From Agrococcus jejuensis (GTDB lineage Bacteria > Actinomycetota > Actinomycetes > Actinomycetales > Microbacteriaceae): DNA of 64,000 nucleotides. Of this stretch, positions 44,025 through 53,275 are shown in pieces; the first letter of the stretch is position 1; each line of letters opens with the position of its first letter. The notes below the pieces were generated by a model. That model saw only the letters and a program-made list of their open reading frames with translations. It was not told the DNA's origin and did no database searches. The stretch is from positions 103,401-167,400 of the forward strand of contig NZ_VEFR01000006.1 in the NCBI RefSeq assembly GCF_007679035.1, written 5' to 3'. The translations under genes were made by a program, and so were the position numbers.

Positions 44025-45092
44025 TCAGTAGGCGCGCAGCCGCTGGGGCGGCACCCAGTCGACGTCGGCGCCGAGCTCGCGCGCCCAGCGGATCGGCGTC
44101 GACGCGTCGCGCAGCGCCGCGCGGCCGATGCGCACGGCCGCGACGCCCGACGCGACGATCGCGTCCGCCTGCGCCGCGGTCTCGACGAGCCCCACGGCCG
44201 AGGTCACGACGCCCTCGGCGGCGATGCGCTCCGCGAGGTGCACCTGGTAGCCGGGGCCGACGGGGATGTCGGCGAGCACGAGCCCTCCCGACGACGCGTC
44301 GACGGCATCGGCGCCCGCGGCGATCGCCCACGTCGCGACCTGCGCGGCGTCGTCGGGCGTGACGCCGCCGTCGGTCCAGTCCGTCGCCGAGAGGCGCACG
44401 ACGATCGGCAGCTCGGGCAGCGCGTCGCGGATGCGGCGCACGACGTCGAGCAGCAGCGCGGCCCGGCCGGCGAGGTCGCCGCCGAAGCGGTCGGCGCGCC
44501 GATTCGTGATGGGCGAGAGCAGCTGGTGCAGCAGGTAGCCGTGCGCGGCGTGCACCTCGACGACGTCGAATCCCGCCGCGACCGCGCGGTGCGCGGCGGC
44601 GACGAACGCATCCGCGATCTCCTCCAGCTCGGCCGTCGACGCCGCACGCGGCTGCGCGAGCCCGAGGATCTGCACGTTGGAGGCCGACACCGTCTGCCAG
44701 CCGCCGGCATCCACCGGCACCGAGCCGCGTGCCGACCCGTCGCGGCCGAAGCCCGCGTACGTGCTGGCCTTCGCGCCCGCATGGTTCAGCTGCACGCCGA
44801 TCGCGGCGCCCTGGGCGTGCGCGAAGTCGACGATGGGGCGCCACGCCTCCACCTGCGCGTCGCTCCAGATGCCGGTGTCCTGGCGCGTGATGCGTCCGTC
44901 GGGCTCGATCGCCGTCGCCTCGACGACGAGCAGGCCCGTGCCACCCGCGGCGAGGGCGCCGTAGTGCACGCGATGCCAGTCGGTGGGCACGCCGTCGTAC
45001 GCGTCGACGGAGTACTGGCACATGGGCGCGATCCAGATGCGATTGCGCAGCTCGAGGCCGCGCAGGCGCATGCCGTCGACGACGGAGGTCAT
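44025..45092 (-). CDS. NADH:flavin oxidoreductase, old yellow enzyme (YqjM-like)
   Basis: 355 residues. FMN-binding TIM barrel with IAPMCQYS (the Cys is the YqjM-type redox modulator), GVQLNHAGAKAST, AAGFDVVEVHAAHGYLLHQLLSP (active-site His pair), TNRRADRFGG and the C-terminal VRIGRAALRDAS. Reduces C=C bonds of enones or related substrates with NAD(P)H. Last gene of the overlapping operon; its start overlaps the M20 stop. Confidence 0.93.
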   Translation of the reverse strand: MTSVVDGMRLRGLELRNRIWIAPMCQYSVDAYDGVPTDWHRVHYGALAAGGTGLLVVEATAIEPDGRITRQDTGIWSDAQVEAWRPIVDFAHAQGAAIGVQLNHAGAKASTYAGFGRDGSARGSVPVDAGGWQTVSASNVQILGLAQPRAASTAELEEIADAFVAAAHRAVAAGFDVVEVHAAHGYLLHQLLSPITNRRADRFGGDLAGRAALLLDVVRRIRDALPELPIVVRLSATDWTDGGVTPDDAAQVATWAIAAGADAVDASSGGLVLADIPVGPGYQVHLAERIAAEGVVTSAVGLVETAAQADAIVASGVAAVRIGRAALRDASTPIRWARELGADVDWVPPQRLRAY

Positions 45093-46246
45093 GCCGCGGC
45101 TCCGCCGCCGAGGCGCGCGATGAGGCCCGCCGCGAGCGCGGTGCGCTGCACCATGCCGTCGATCGAGATCCACTCGTGGCGTGCATGCGCGCCATCGCCG
45201 ACGGCCCCGAGGCCGTCGAGCACCGGCAGGCCCAGCGCTGCGGCGAAGTTGCCGTCGCTCGCGCCGCCCACCGAGATCTCCTCGACGGTCCAGCCCTGCT
45301 CGACCGACACCGCGCGCGCGGTCGCGAACAGCGCTGCCGTGACCTCGCTGCGCGGCATGACGGGTCGGTTCCAGCCGCCGTCGACCTCGAGGCCGGCGCC
45401 GTCGCGGTGCGGCCGCATGGCGGCGAGGGCGGCGTCGATGCGATCCATCTCGGCGGCGTCGGCCACGCGCACGTCGACGAGCGCGTGCGCGCGGCCCGCC
45501 GTCACGTTCGAGCGCGAGCCGCCGGTGATCGTGCCGACGTTGACGCTCGTGCCCGCCGAGAGGTCCGCGGAGGCGTGCAGGGTCAGCACCGCACGGGCCA
45601 TCTCGTCGATGGCGCTCACGCCGCGCTCGGGGTCGAGGCCCGCGTGGCCCTCGATGCCGCGCGTCGTGACCGAGAAGATGCCGACGCCCTTGCGCGCCGT
45701 CTTCAGGGCGCCCTCGGCGCTCGCCTCGAACACGAGCACGGCGTCGCGACCGGCGACGGCCTCCTCGATGACGGGACGCGATGCGAGCGAGCCGATCTCC
45801 TCGTCGCCGTTGAGCACGAGGCGGATGGCCGGCAGCGGCAGCCCCTCGGCACGGGCGATCGCGATGGCGTGCGTGGCCTGCACGAGACCGGCCTTCATGT
45901 CGAAGACGCCGGGACCCGTGAGCCGGTCGCCGTCGATCGTCACGGGCCAGTCGGCGAGGGTGCCGAGCGGCCAGACGGTGTCGTAGTGGCAGAGGATGGC
46001 GATGGATCCCGTGCCGCCGTTCGCGGCCGGCCAGTCGAGCACCGCGATGTCGCCCTGCGTGCCGCCTGCGACGGTGCGCTCCGCGGCAGGGGCGCCGAGG
46101 TGCCGCTCGACGTACGCTCGCACCCAGGCGAGCCCGGCTGCGAGGGCGGCGAGGTCGTCGGAGGGGGTCTCCTGCTCCGCGTAGGCCGTCACGTCGGCGA
46201 CGAGCGCCTCCCTGGCGGCCTCCGCCGCCTGCACGAGCGCGCTCAT
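45089..46246 (-). CDS. M20 family metallopeptidase (CPG2-like)
   Basis: 385 residues. Metal ligands ILCHYDTVWP (His), GPGVFDMKAG (bridging Asp), GDEEIGS (catalytic Glu and ligand Glu), and a C-terminal HEWISIDG His. Dimerisation domain about 190-300. Cytoplasmic; cleaves an amide bond of an imported N-acyl amino acid or peptide. Coupled by 4-bp overlaps on both sides. Confidence 0.93.
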   Translation of the reverse strand: MSALVQAAEAAREALVADVTAYAEQETPSDDLAALAAGLAWVRAYVERHLGAPAAERTVAGGTQGDIAVLDWPAANGGTGSIAILCHYDTVWPLGTLADWPVTIDGDRLTGPGVFDMKAGLVQATHAIAIARAEGLPLPAIRLVLNGDEEIGSLASRPVIEEAVAGRDAVLVFEASAEGALKTARKGVGIFSVTTRGIEGHAGLDPERGVSAIDEMARAVLTLHASADLSAGTSVNVGTITGGSRSNVTAGRAHALVDVRVADAAEMDRIDAALAAMRPHRDGAGLEVDGGWNRPVMPRSEVTAALFATARAVSVEQGWTVEEISVGGASDGNFAAALGLPVLDGLGAVGDGAHARHEWISIDGMVQRTALAAGLIARLGGGAAA

Positions 46247-47250
46247 GCGGTCGCCAGCCGGTCGAGCTCGGCCAGGTGCGCCTCGTCCATCGCGGTCTCG
46301 TGGGTCTCGAGCGCGACGATCGCATCCACCATCCATCGCACGAGCGGCGTGGGGATGCCGTGGCGTGCGGCGGCCTCGAGCACGGGGCCGTACTGCGTCG
46401 GCACCTCGGTGCGGCGGCCGCGCACGGCGATGTCGCGCCAGATGCCCGAGCGCTTCTTCGTCTGCCTGCCGAGCCACGCGACGAGGCCGTCGGTCGCGGC
46501 GTCGGCCGTGGCCGCGTCGCCGAGGTAGTCGTTCGGCGCGAAGGCGTCGAAGCCCTCGAGCGCGATGCCCTCGGCGGTCGCGACCGTGAGCACCTCGCGC
46601 ACGAGCGCGTGCATGCCGACGCGGTGGCGGTCGATGAGGTCGCCCATGTCGTCGTCGGCGAGGGCGGATGCGACGAGCATCGCGCCGAAGCCGAGCTTCG
46701 ACCAGAGGAAGCCGGGCACGTTCTCGGACACGATGGGCTCGCCCCAGTGGCGCAGGTCGTGCGCGAGGGTGCGCACGCGATCGCTCGCGCCGCCGGCGTG
46801 CTCGCCGAGCGCGATGTCGCCGATGCCGCCGTCCTTCACGACGCCGGGCGCCATGACGTCGGCGAACAGGTCGACGAACGCGGCGACGGTGCGGTCGACG
46901 CCGACGTGGCGCGCGATCGTCGCCTCGTTGAGGCCGTTCTGCATCGACGCGACCCAGCCATCGGCGGCGAGGCGAGGCGCGATCCAGGCCGCGACGCCAT
47001 CGGTCGCCTGCGCCTTGACGGCGAGCAGCACGGCGCCGAGGTCGGCGGGTGCCTCGTCGGGCGTCGAGATCGGCAGTCGTGCCGTGAGCTCGCCGGCCGG
47101 GTGCTCGATGCGCAACCCGTGCTCGGCGATGGCGGCGACGTGCTCGGGGTCGGCGTCGACGAGGTGCACGTCGGCACCTGCGAGGTGCAGGTGCACGGCG
47201 AGGGTGCCGCCGATCGCTCCTGCGCCGACGATCGTGTACTGCGAGGTCAT
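46243..47250 (-). CDS. Ketopantoate reductase family oxidoreductase (ApbA/PanE)
   Basis: 335 residues. N-terminal Rossmann motif VGAGAIGGTLA (8-18), LAVKAQATD and MQNGLNE of the family, and catalytic Lys in LWSKLGFGA; helical C-terminal domain. Longer than PanE (about 300) and located in a catabolic operon without pan genes, so it more likely acts on another 2-keto or 2-hydroxy acid. Confidence 0.9.
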   Translation of the reverse strand: MTSQYTIVGAGAIGGTLAVHLHLAGADVHLVDADPEHVAAIAEHGLRIEHPAGELTARLPISTPDEAPADLGAVLLAVKAQATDGVAAWIAPRLAADGWVASMQNGLNEATIARHVGVDRTVAAFVDLFADVMAPGVVKDGGIGDIALGEHAGGASDRVRTLAHDLRHWGEPIVSENVPGFLWSKLGFGAMLVASALADDDMGDLIDRHRVGMHALVREVLTVATAEGIALEGFDAFAPNDYLGDAATADAATDGLVAWLGRQTKKRSGIWRDIAVRGRRTEVPTQYGPVLEAAARHGIPTPLVRWMVDAIVALETHETAMDEAHLAELDRLATA

Positions 47251-48032
47251 GCCTGCTCTTCCTTGGTGGTGGCGGTCCAGTGCTGCGGGAGGTGCCAGGC
47301 ACCCGTCGACGATCCGCCGTCGACGCGCAGCACCTCCCCGGTGATCCACTCCGCCTCGTCGCCGGCGATCCAGACGACGGCGCGGGCGATGTCGGCGGGG
47401 GTGCCGCGGCGGCCCAGGGGCGTGTCGCCGACGGCGTTCGCGTACTCCTCGGTCACGGGGTTCACGGTCGAGTCGACGGTGACGAAGCCGGGGGCGACGG
47501 CGTTGACGCGGATGCCGTGCCGTCCGAGCTCGAGGGCGGATGCGCGCGTGGCCGCCTCGAGCGCCGCCTTCGACGTCGAGTACGGCGCGGCACCGGGGCG
47601 CGCCCGCAGGGCGGCGCCCGACGAGATGCTCACGACGCTCGCACCGCGGCCGGCCGCGATGGCCCGGCGCGCGAGCGCGACCGTCAGCAGCACGGGGGCC
47701 CGGGTGTTGACGTCGAGCACGAGGTCCCACGTCGCGGCGTCGAGCTCGAGGAATGGCGTCGCCGGGTAGACGCCGGCGCTCGACACGAGCACGTCGACGG
47801 GCGCGGTCGCCCACGCTGCCGCCATGAGCGTCTCGTGCGCGTCGGGGCCGCGCAGGTCGACCGTCGTCGTCGCGCACGACGCCGCACCCGCCTCCAGGGC
47901 GAGCGTCGCGGCCTCGGCGAGCGGCTCGGCGTGCAGGTCGGCGATCGTCAGGGCGTCGCCCCCGCGCGCGAACGCGAGGGCGACCTCCCTGCCGATGCCC
48001 GAGCCGGCGCCGGTCACGAGCACGTGGCGCAT
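47247..48032 (-). CDS. SDR family oxidoreductase
   Basis: 261 residues. TGAGSGIG at 7-14, NAG replaced by SSAG (VDVLVSSAGVYP), catalytic Ser and YSTSK, and PGFVTVDST. Its ATG shares one base with the MFS stop (TGATG) and its stop overlaps the ApbA-like gene by 4 bp. Oxidises an alcohol intermediate of the same pathway, identity unknown. Confidence 0.93.
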   Translation of the reverse strand: MRHVLVTGAGSGIGREVALAFARGGDALTIADLHAEPLAEAATLALEAGAASCATTTVDLRGPDAHETLMAAAWATAPVDVLVSSAGVYPATPFLELDAATWDLVLDVNTRAPVLLTVALARRAIAAGRGASVVSISSGAALRARPGAAPYSTSKAALEAATRASALELGRHGIRVNAVAPGFVTVDSTVNPVTEEYANAVGDTPLGRRGTPADIARAVVWIAGDEAEWITGEVLRVDGGSSTGAWHLPQHWTATTKEEQA

Positions 48033-49345
48033 CAGTCGAGCTCCTTGCCCTTCGTCTCGGGCATCGTCAGGTAGACGACGAGCCCGATCGCGGCGGCGAT
48101 GGATGCGTACAGCCACACCCAGCCGCCCAGCCCGTTCGTGTTCATCCACGTCGTGATGTACGGCGCGGTGCCGCCGAAGCAGGCGACGGCGAGCGCGTAG
48201 GGCAGGCCGATGCCGGTGGCGCGCACCTCGGGCGGGAACTGCTCGGCCATGATGACGGCGCAGTTGGCCGAGTAGCCGACGAGCAGCACGTTGCCGATGA
48301 TCTCGACCGCGAGCAGCGCCCAGAAGCCGCCGCCGATGAGCTGGAAGGCGGGCCACGCGAAGATGAGGAAGCCGCCGGCGAAGGCCGCCATCGTGGGCTT
48401 GCGGCCGATCTTGTCGGAGAGCAGGCCGCCGAACGGCAGCAGGCAGATGAAGATGATCATCGCGATGACGTTGGCGAGCAGCGCCTGGTTCAGCGGGATG
48501 CCCGTCGTCACGGCCGCGTACGTGGGCATGAAGTTGACCCACATGTAGTACAGCAGCGTGCCGGCGATCGTGATGCCGAAGACGCGCAGGGAGGCGCGGG
48601 GGTGCTCGCGCACCATGCGCACGAAGGCGTTGCGCTGCTTGGGCGTCGCCTCGGCGGCGACGCGCTGCTTGCCGGTCGCGAACGACTCGGTCTCCTCGAT
48701 GCCGCGGCGCAGCCACAGGCCGACGAAGCCGAGCGACGCGGCGAAGATGAACGCGGCGCGCCAGCCCCAGCTGTCGACGGCCTCGGGCGGCAGCGCCGTC
48801 GTGATCGTGAATCCGAGCGCCGACGCGATGAGCACGCCGGCCGCGACCGACACCTGCTGCCACGAGCCGGCGAAGCCGCGGCGCTCGGGCGCCGCGGACT
48901 CGACGAGGAACGCGGATGCCGAGCCGAACTCGCCACCGGCGGCGAAGCCCTGCGCGAGGCGGGCGAGCACGAGCAGCAGCGGCGCGACGATGCCGACCTG
49001 CTCGTAGGTGGGTGCGAGGCCGATGACCAGCGTCGCGACCGCCATGAGCGTGATCGTGAAGAGCAGGCCCTTCTTGCGGCCGAAGCGGTCGGCGTACGAG
49101 CCCATGATGGCGGCGCCGATGGGTCGCATGATGAAGCCGACGGCGAAGATCGCGAGCGTCGACAGCAGCGCGGCGATGTCGTTGCCAGCGGGGAAGAAGT
49201 GGTGGGCGAAGATCGACGAGAACGTCGAGTAGACGGCCCAGTCGACGAACTCGACGGCGTTGCCGATCGAGCCGGCGACGATCGCCTTCTTGCCCTTCCT
49301 GCTGAGCTTCGTCCGGTGGACGGTCTCGGGTGCGGTGGTGGTCAT
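48032..49345 (-). CDS. MFS transporter, metabolite:H+ symporter family
   Basis: 437 residues, 12 helices. Signatures GNAVEFVDWAVYSTFSSIF, GSYADRFGRKKGL, RLAQGFAAGGEFGSA and LLSDKIGRKPTM. Same group as the protein at 27780-29117 but divergent. First gene of a five-gene overlapping operon, so it imports the compound processed by the SDR, ApbA-like, M20 and old-yellow-enzyme proteins. Confidence 0.93.
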   Translation of the reverse strand: MTTTAPETVHRTKLSRKGKKAIVAGSIGNAVEFVDWAVYSTFSSIFAHHFFPAGNDIAALLSTLAIFAVGFIMRPIGAAIMGSYADRFGRKKGLLFTITLMAVATLVIGLAPTYEQVGIVAPLLLVLARLAQGFAAGGEFGSASAFLVESAAPERRGFAGSWQQVSVAAGVLIASALGFTITTALPPEAVDSWGWRAAFIFAASLGFVGLWLRRGIEETESFATGKQRVAAEATPKQRNAFVRMVREHPRASLRVFGITIAGTLLYYMWVNFMPTYAAVTTGIPLNQALLANVIAMIIFICLLPFGGLLSDKIGRKPTMAAFAGGFLIFAWPAFQLIGGGFWALLAVEIIGNVLLVGYSANCAVIMAEQFPPEVRATGIGLPYALAVACFGGTAPYITTWMNTNGLGGWVWLYASIAAAIGLVVYLTMPETKGKELD

Positions 49346-49373
49346 GTGCGTATCTCTCTCGAGGGTGGGGGAG

Positions 49374-50273
49374 TCAGAGGAGGGTGCGGACGTGGGTCGC
49401 CAGATCGGCGTGCGTGCCGATCCAGACGTCGTCGAACGAGCGGATGTGGGCGAGGAGGTCGTCGAGGATCCGCAGGCGCGACCGGTGGCCGATGATGTGC
49501 GGGTGCATCGTGAGCTGGAAGACACCGCCCTCCTCGCGGGCAGCGTCGAACTCGTCGATCCAGATCTGCAGCAGGTCGCGCGGCGGCATGTGGGGGCGGA
49601 GGCCGCCGAAGCGATCCATCATGAGGTACGGGGCGTCGTCGCGGATCCACTCGACGGGGATCTCGACGACGCCGGTGCGCTCGCCGCGCTCGAGCAGCTC
49701 GTAGGGCTCGGCGTCGGCCATGAGCGAGGAGTCGTAGGCGAAGCCGAGCTCGCGGATGACGGCGAGCGTCGATCCCGAGAAGTCCCAGGACGGCGTGCGG
49801 ATGCCGGTGGGCCGCCGACCGGTCTGCTGCTCGAGCACGTCGAGGGCGCGGCTGACGAGCTCGAGCTCGTCGTCGTGGCCGAGCGCCGTGTTGCGCTCGT
49901 GGATCCAGCCGTGCACGGCGACCTCGTGCCCGGCGGCGACGTAGCCGGGCGCCTCGTCGGGACGCAGCAGCGCGCAGACGGCGGGCATGTAGAACGACGA
50001 CGGCGCCTCGTGACGGGCGAGCAGGTCGAGGATGCGCGGCACCGCGAAGCGCGCGCCGAACTCGCCCTGCGCCATCCGGCCGGGCGAGGTCTCGCCGTCA
50101 CGCAGCGCTGGCGTCTCATGGTCGGAGTCGAACGACAGCAGCACGGCGACGCGGGCGCCGGTCGGCCATCGCAGGGAGGGGTCGTCGTGCACGAGGCGGC
50201 GTCCGGCGCGCACGTGCTCCACGTGACCGCGCCATACGTCCTCGGTCCACTGCCACGGCTGCTGCTGGTCCAT
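49374..50273 (-). CDS. Polysaccharide deacetylase family protein (NodB fold)
   Basis: 299 residues, ATG 50273 preceded by GAGAGGG. NodB-type features: LLSFDSDHE (metal Asp), FYMPAVCALL, AAGHEVAVHGWIHE (metal His pair), RTPSWDFS and LTMHPHIIGH. No signal peptide, which fits cytoplasmic amidohydrolases of the PuuE/allantoinase-like or imidase-like branch rather than cell-wall deacetylases. 28 bp upstream of the MFS gene and probably co-transcribed with the catabolic operon. Confidence 0.9.
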   Translation of the reverse strand: MDQQQPWQWTEDVWRGHVEHVRAGRRLVHDDPSLRWPTGARVAVLLSFDSDHETPALRDGETSPGRMAQGEFGARFAVPRILDLLARHEAPSSFYMPAVCALLRPDEAPGYVAAGHEVAVHGWIHERNTALGHDDELELVSRALDVLEQQTGRRPTGIRTPSWDFSGSTLAVIRELGFAYDSSLMADAEPYELLERGERTGVVEIPVEWIRDDAPYLMMDRFGGLRPHMPPRDLLQIWIDEFDAAREEGGVFQLTMHPHIIGHRSRLRILDDLLAHIRSFDDVWIGTHADLATHVRTLL

Positions 50274-50364
50274 GCGATCCCTCTCGGCGTGATCGGTGAC
50301 ACCTGCGTCACCGATGCAGGCCACTGTAGGAAGATACGCAACCATGCGCAAGTGAGATGGGCAT

Positions 50365-50405
50365 ATCCGTCACGTTTCAGTCTTGTAACGGGTGAATCCG
50401 TCACG
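50365..50405. promoter_or_regulatory. Direct repeats ATCCGTCACG between divergent deacetylase and Lrp genes
   Basis: ATCCGTCACG occurs at 50365-50374 and 50396-50405, 31 bp apart start to start, i.e. three helical turns, on the same face of DNA. They lie 37-77 bp before the Lrp-type gene and 92-132 bp before the operon. Candidate binding sites for the Lrp-type regulator. Confidence 0.5.
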
Positions 50406-50441
50406 CCCACGCGTCCAGCCCCACGTCGGTAGATTGAGGCC

Positions 50442-51482
50442 GTGCATCGCCCCGCTCCCCGTGCGAGTCGGCCCCTCCTCGACGAGACCGACCTCGACAT
50501 CGTCGCGGCCCTGCACATCGCGCCCCGCGTGCCCACCGCGGCGCTCGCCGAGATCCTCGGCATCCCCACGAGCACCGCCTCGCGGCGCCTCACGCGCATG
50601 CAGGACGAGCGGCTGCTGCACGTCGTCGGCCGCTTCGCGTGGGAGCTCATCACCTCGAGCAACCCGTTCGAGCTGTGGATCACGTCGGCGCCCGGGCAGT
50701 CGCGCGCCGTGCTCGCCGAGCTGCTGCGCATCCCCGACGTGCAGTTCGTCATCCACACCTCGGGCGCCGCCGACCTCTACGTCAACCTGTTCCCGCTGCT
50801 CGGCTCCGACCACGAGGAGCTGCTCGCCGTCACCATCCCGTCGATCCCCGGCATCCGCGCGATCGACAGCCGCATGATCCTCGAGCCCGCGAAGGTCGGC
50901 CAGTCGTGGCGCTACCGCAGGCTCGACGCCGAGCGCACCGCCGCGCTCGAGGCCCACGCGTCGGTCGCGACCGAGGCGCCGATCGAGGATCTGCATCAGC
51001 TGTCGGAGCTCGAGTTCGAGACCATGCGGCTGCTCGGCGCCAACGGTCGCGTGACCGCCGCGGAGGTGGGCCGCACGCTCGGCGTCTCGGCGTCGACCGC
51101 CGCGCGCGCCATCCGCCTGCTCATCCACTCCGGCGCCGTCTCGCCGCGCGTCGAGATGCAGCCCGACCTCATGGGCTACCCGCTCAACGGCATCGTCACG
51201 ATCGACGTGCGCCCCCGCGACCTCCGCGGCACCCTCGACGCGCTCGCGGCGCATCCGAGCGTGCGCCTGCTGTCGACGGTCACGGGGTCGGCGCCCGTCA
51301 GCCTCGCCGGCGTCTTCGAGGGGCCGGCGGCGCTCGCAGCGTTCGTGCGCGACGACCTCGGCTCGATGCCGGGCGTGCGCTCGGTGCAGTCGGTCGCGGG
51401 CCTCCGGCTCGAGCGCCGCTACTGGATCGACCGCGAGGGCCTGCGCCTCGGCGCGCAGGTGCCCGACGTGCTGCGCCGCTGA
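50442..51482 (+). CDS. Lrp/AsnC-type regulator with two HTH and two RAM-like domains
   Basis: 346 residues, GTG start. First winged helix about 14-58 (AALAEILGIPTSTASRRLTRMQ), first AsnC-like domain about 70-145, second winged helix about 180-225 (VTAAEVGRTLGVSASTAARAIRLL), second AsnC-like domain about 240-315. This doubled Lrp architecture occurs in actinobacteria. Divergent from the deacetylase/MFS operon and likely its regulator. Confidence 0.92.
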   Translation: MHRPAPRASRPLLDETDLDIVAALHIAPRVPTAALAEILGIPTSTASRRLTRMQDERLLHVVGRFAWELITSSNPFELWITSAPGQSRAVLAELLRIPDVQFVIHTSGAADLYVNLFPLLGSDHEELLAVTIPSIPGIRAIDSRMILEPAKVGQSWRYRRLDAERTAALEAHASVATEAPIEDLHQLSELEFETMRLLGANGRVTAAEVGRTLGVSASTAARAIRLLIHSGAVSPRVEMQPDLMGYPLNGIVTIDVRPRDLRGTLDALAAHPSVRLLSTVTGSAPVSLAGVFEGPAALAAFVRDDLGSMPGVRSVQSVAGLRLERRYWIDREGLRLGAQVPDVLRR

Positions 51483-51607
51483 CCCTCGCTTCGACGCCCA
51501 GGGTTCTCACGACCGCAACGCCGCGGAAACGCGGACCGCCTAGCGTGGAGCCCACGGGCGGACCTCCGCACCGAGCTGGGCTGCTCCGCCTCGAACGGAG
51601 GTGGACC

Positions 51608-51802
51608 ATGCACACGACCATCGGACTCACGGCCTATCGGCGCGGCGTCATCGACTCGCTGCGCGGCTGGACGACGGCGCTCGAGATCGCCTATCGCAGC
51701 GGCGACGTCGCATCGGTGCGCACCGCGCAGGATGCGCTCGACCGGCTCACGAGGCTCGCGGGCCTCGCGATGCCGCCGGTCGACGAGCGCGCGGCGAGCT
51801 GA
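51608..51802 (+). CDS. 64-residue hypothetical protein
   Basis: ATG preceded by a strong ribosome-binding site GGAGGTGG. Two amphipathic helices are likely: GVIDSLRGWTTALEIAYRSG and SVRTAQDALDRLTRLAGLA. Third positions are G/C as expected for a gene. No family recognised. Confidence 0.6.
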   Translation: MHTTIGLTAYRRGVIDSLRGWTTALEIAYRSGDVASVRTAQDALDRLTRLAGLAMPPVDERAAS

Positions 51803-51991
51803 CGGTGCACGCCCCGTCGAATCTGCACGCCACGGCACCCTGAGGTGCCCCCTGCACTCCACGGCTCGCGCTCGTGCGGCTTCGATGCGCCCTGGCCTGC
51901 CGCGCGGGGCGGCTGCACATCCCTCGCGCCGCGTCCACCCGTCGCGGCGACGGTCGGATGCGAGGAGCGTGGACCACGACGAAGGAACACC

Positions 51992-52258
51992 ATGCAGAGG
52001 CACCCCCTCGACACCGACGGCATCGACACGACCGCGCACGGCGACGATGCGCCCGAGCGCAACACCCTCGCAGACGGGCTCCGGGGCATCGGCAGGCATC
52101 AGCCTCGCGCGGATGGGGACGAGCAGAGCGACGCGGCCGCCGAGCGCGGGCATCGCCGCGCCCTGCGGGCTAGCGTGCAGCGGCCCATCATCCTCGCCGT
52201 GCTCATGGGCGCCGCCGCCGTCGTCGTCGCGATCACGGTCGCGCGCGGCCACGGCTGA
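51992..52258 (+). CDS. 88-residue protein with C-terminal membrane helix
   Basis: ATG 51992 after GAAGGAAC. About 60 polar, charged residues (rich in Asp, Arg, His) followed by one hydrophobic helix PIILAVLMGAAAVVVAITVA and a short RGHG tail, so probably tail-anchored with the N-terminus in the cytoplasm. Unknown function. Confidence 0.6.
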   Translation: MQRHPLDTDGIDTTAHGDDAPERNTLADGLRGIGRHQPRADGDEQSDAAAERGHRRALRASVQRPIILAVLMGAAAVVVAITVARGHG

Positions 52259-52284
52259 GCGACGCCATCGAGGCGTCTGGCGCG

Positions 52285-52803
52285 TCAGGCGGCGACGAGC
52301 GGCGCGAACGGGCTGTTCGGCTCGTCGTGGAGATGCGCCGCGACGGCGTCGAGCGCCGGGTTCGGGATGTGCGTGACGGCGTAGTCGTCGGCGAGGTCGA
52401 CGTGCGTGAGCTCGAGCCATGCGAGGTGCTCGGTGGCGATGCCGATCGCAGCGTGCATCGGCGAGCCGGGTGCCATGGTCGTCAGCGCCGCGAGCGTGGC
52501 GCCGAGCGAGGACGTGACCGCATCGACGACGGCCGGCAGCGGTGCGCGCAGGAGCGCGTCGTCGGGGATCGGCGCCGTGCGCAGCTCGAGCGCCGCCGTC
52601 GCGCGGTCGCTCTGCCGCACGAGGCGGGCGAGCACGTGGCGCTTGGTGCCGAGGCCGCTCGAGGCGGGAGCCGCCAGGTCCGCCTCGTCGAGCTCGAGCA
52701 GCGCGAGCAGCAGCCGTCGCGTCGAGCCCTGGATGAGATCGACGTCGGTCGCCAGGTGCGCAGACGCCGTGCGCAGCGGACCGTGCAGCGCGATGGCCGT
52801 CAC
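52285..52803 (-). CDS. DinB/MDMPI-like four-helix protein
   Basis: 172 residues from GTG 52803; upstream in-frame starts exist but read through Arg-rich sequence. The pattern GLGTKRHVLARLVRQSDRATAALE resembles the GWTRGHVLAHLARN-type helix of mycothiol-dependent maleylpyruvate isomerase-like proteins, and EHLAWLELTHVDLADDY the later metal-site helix. Metal ligands are only partly retained. Assignment to the superfamily is moderate; substrate unknown. Confidence 0.6.
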   Translation of the reverse strand: MTAIALHGPLRTASAHLATDVDLIQGSTRRLLLALLELDEADLAAPASSGLGTKRHVLARLVRQSDRATAALELRTAPIPDDALLRAPLPAVVDAVTSSLGATLAALTTMAPGSPMHAAIGIATEHLAWLELTHVDLADDYAVTHIPNPALDAVAAHLHDEPNSPFAPLVAA

Positions 52804-52906
52804 GACGACGCCTCGGCGTCGGCATCGGCCTGTGCGAGCGTCAGCGGGTAGAGCACGGTCGCGCCGACGGCGCTCCACGGGCTGCTGGCTGGCGCCGACC
52901 GGCGTC

Positions 52907-53230
52907 TCATGCCGCCACCTCGAGCGGCTCGACCGCGGCGAGCGGCCGGCCGAGGCACTCGACCGTCAGGCCCGACGGGCGGTTCGTGTCCCGCACCATC
53001 GCCTCGAGGCGACCCTTGTCGAGCGCGATCGCGTCGCCGGACTCGTAGGCCCAGCGCAGCGTGCTCGCCTCGTGGATCCAGACGGACTCGCGACCACCGG
53101 CCGACAGCGTCGTGAGCAGGAACGGCTCGCGGCGACGCAGCTTGGCGACCACGACTGCCGCGACGTGCGCGAGGACGTCGTCGTCGATCTGGATGCCGGC
53201 ATCGTCGTTGCCGTAGTGCATGGTGCCCAT
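52907..53230 (-). CDS. DUF7882-like small protein of Microbacteriaceae
   Basis: 107 residues. The start MGTMHYGNDDAGIQIDDD, then LAHVAAVVVAKLRRREPFLL and ESVWIHEASTLRW match from memory a short family widespread in Microbacteriaceae, sometimes mislabelled as an ATP-dependent ligase. No catalytic residues are evident. Divergent from a MarR regulator across a 142-bp region with repeats, which suggests regulated expression. It lies 103 bp upstream of the DinB-like gene. Confidence 0.75.
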   Translation of the reverse strand: MGTMHYGNDDAGIQIDDDVLAHVAAVVVAKLRRREPFLLTTLSAGGRESVWIHEASTLRWAYESGDAIALDKGRLEAMVRDTNRPSGLTVECLGRPLAAVEPLEVAA

Positions 53231-53275
53231 GTCGTGGCTCCCGTCCTCGCTGGTCGATCGGATACGCTGTGCTTG

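Noticed and set aside
46243..47250. panE for pantothenate synthesis
   Set aside because: Family match is good, but it is embedded by overlaps in a transporter-led catabolic operon with no other pantothenate genes, so the gene symbol was not applied.
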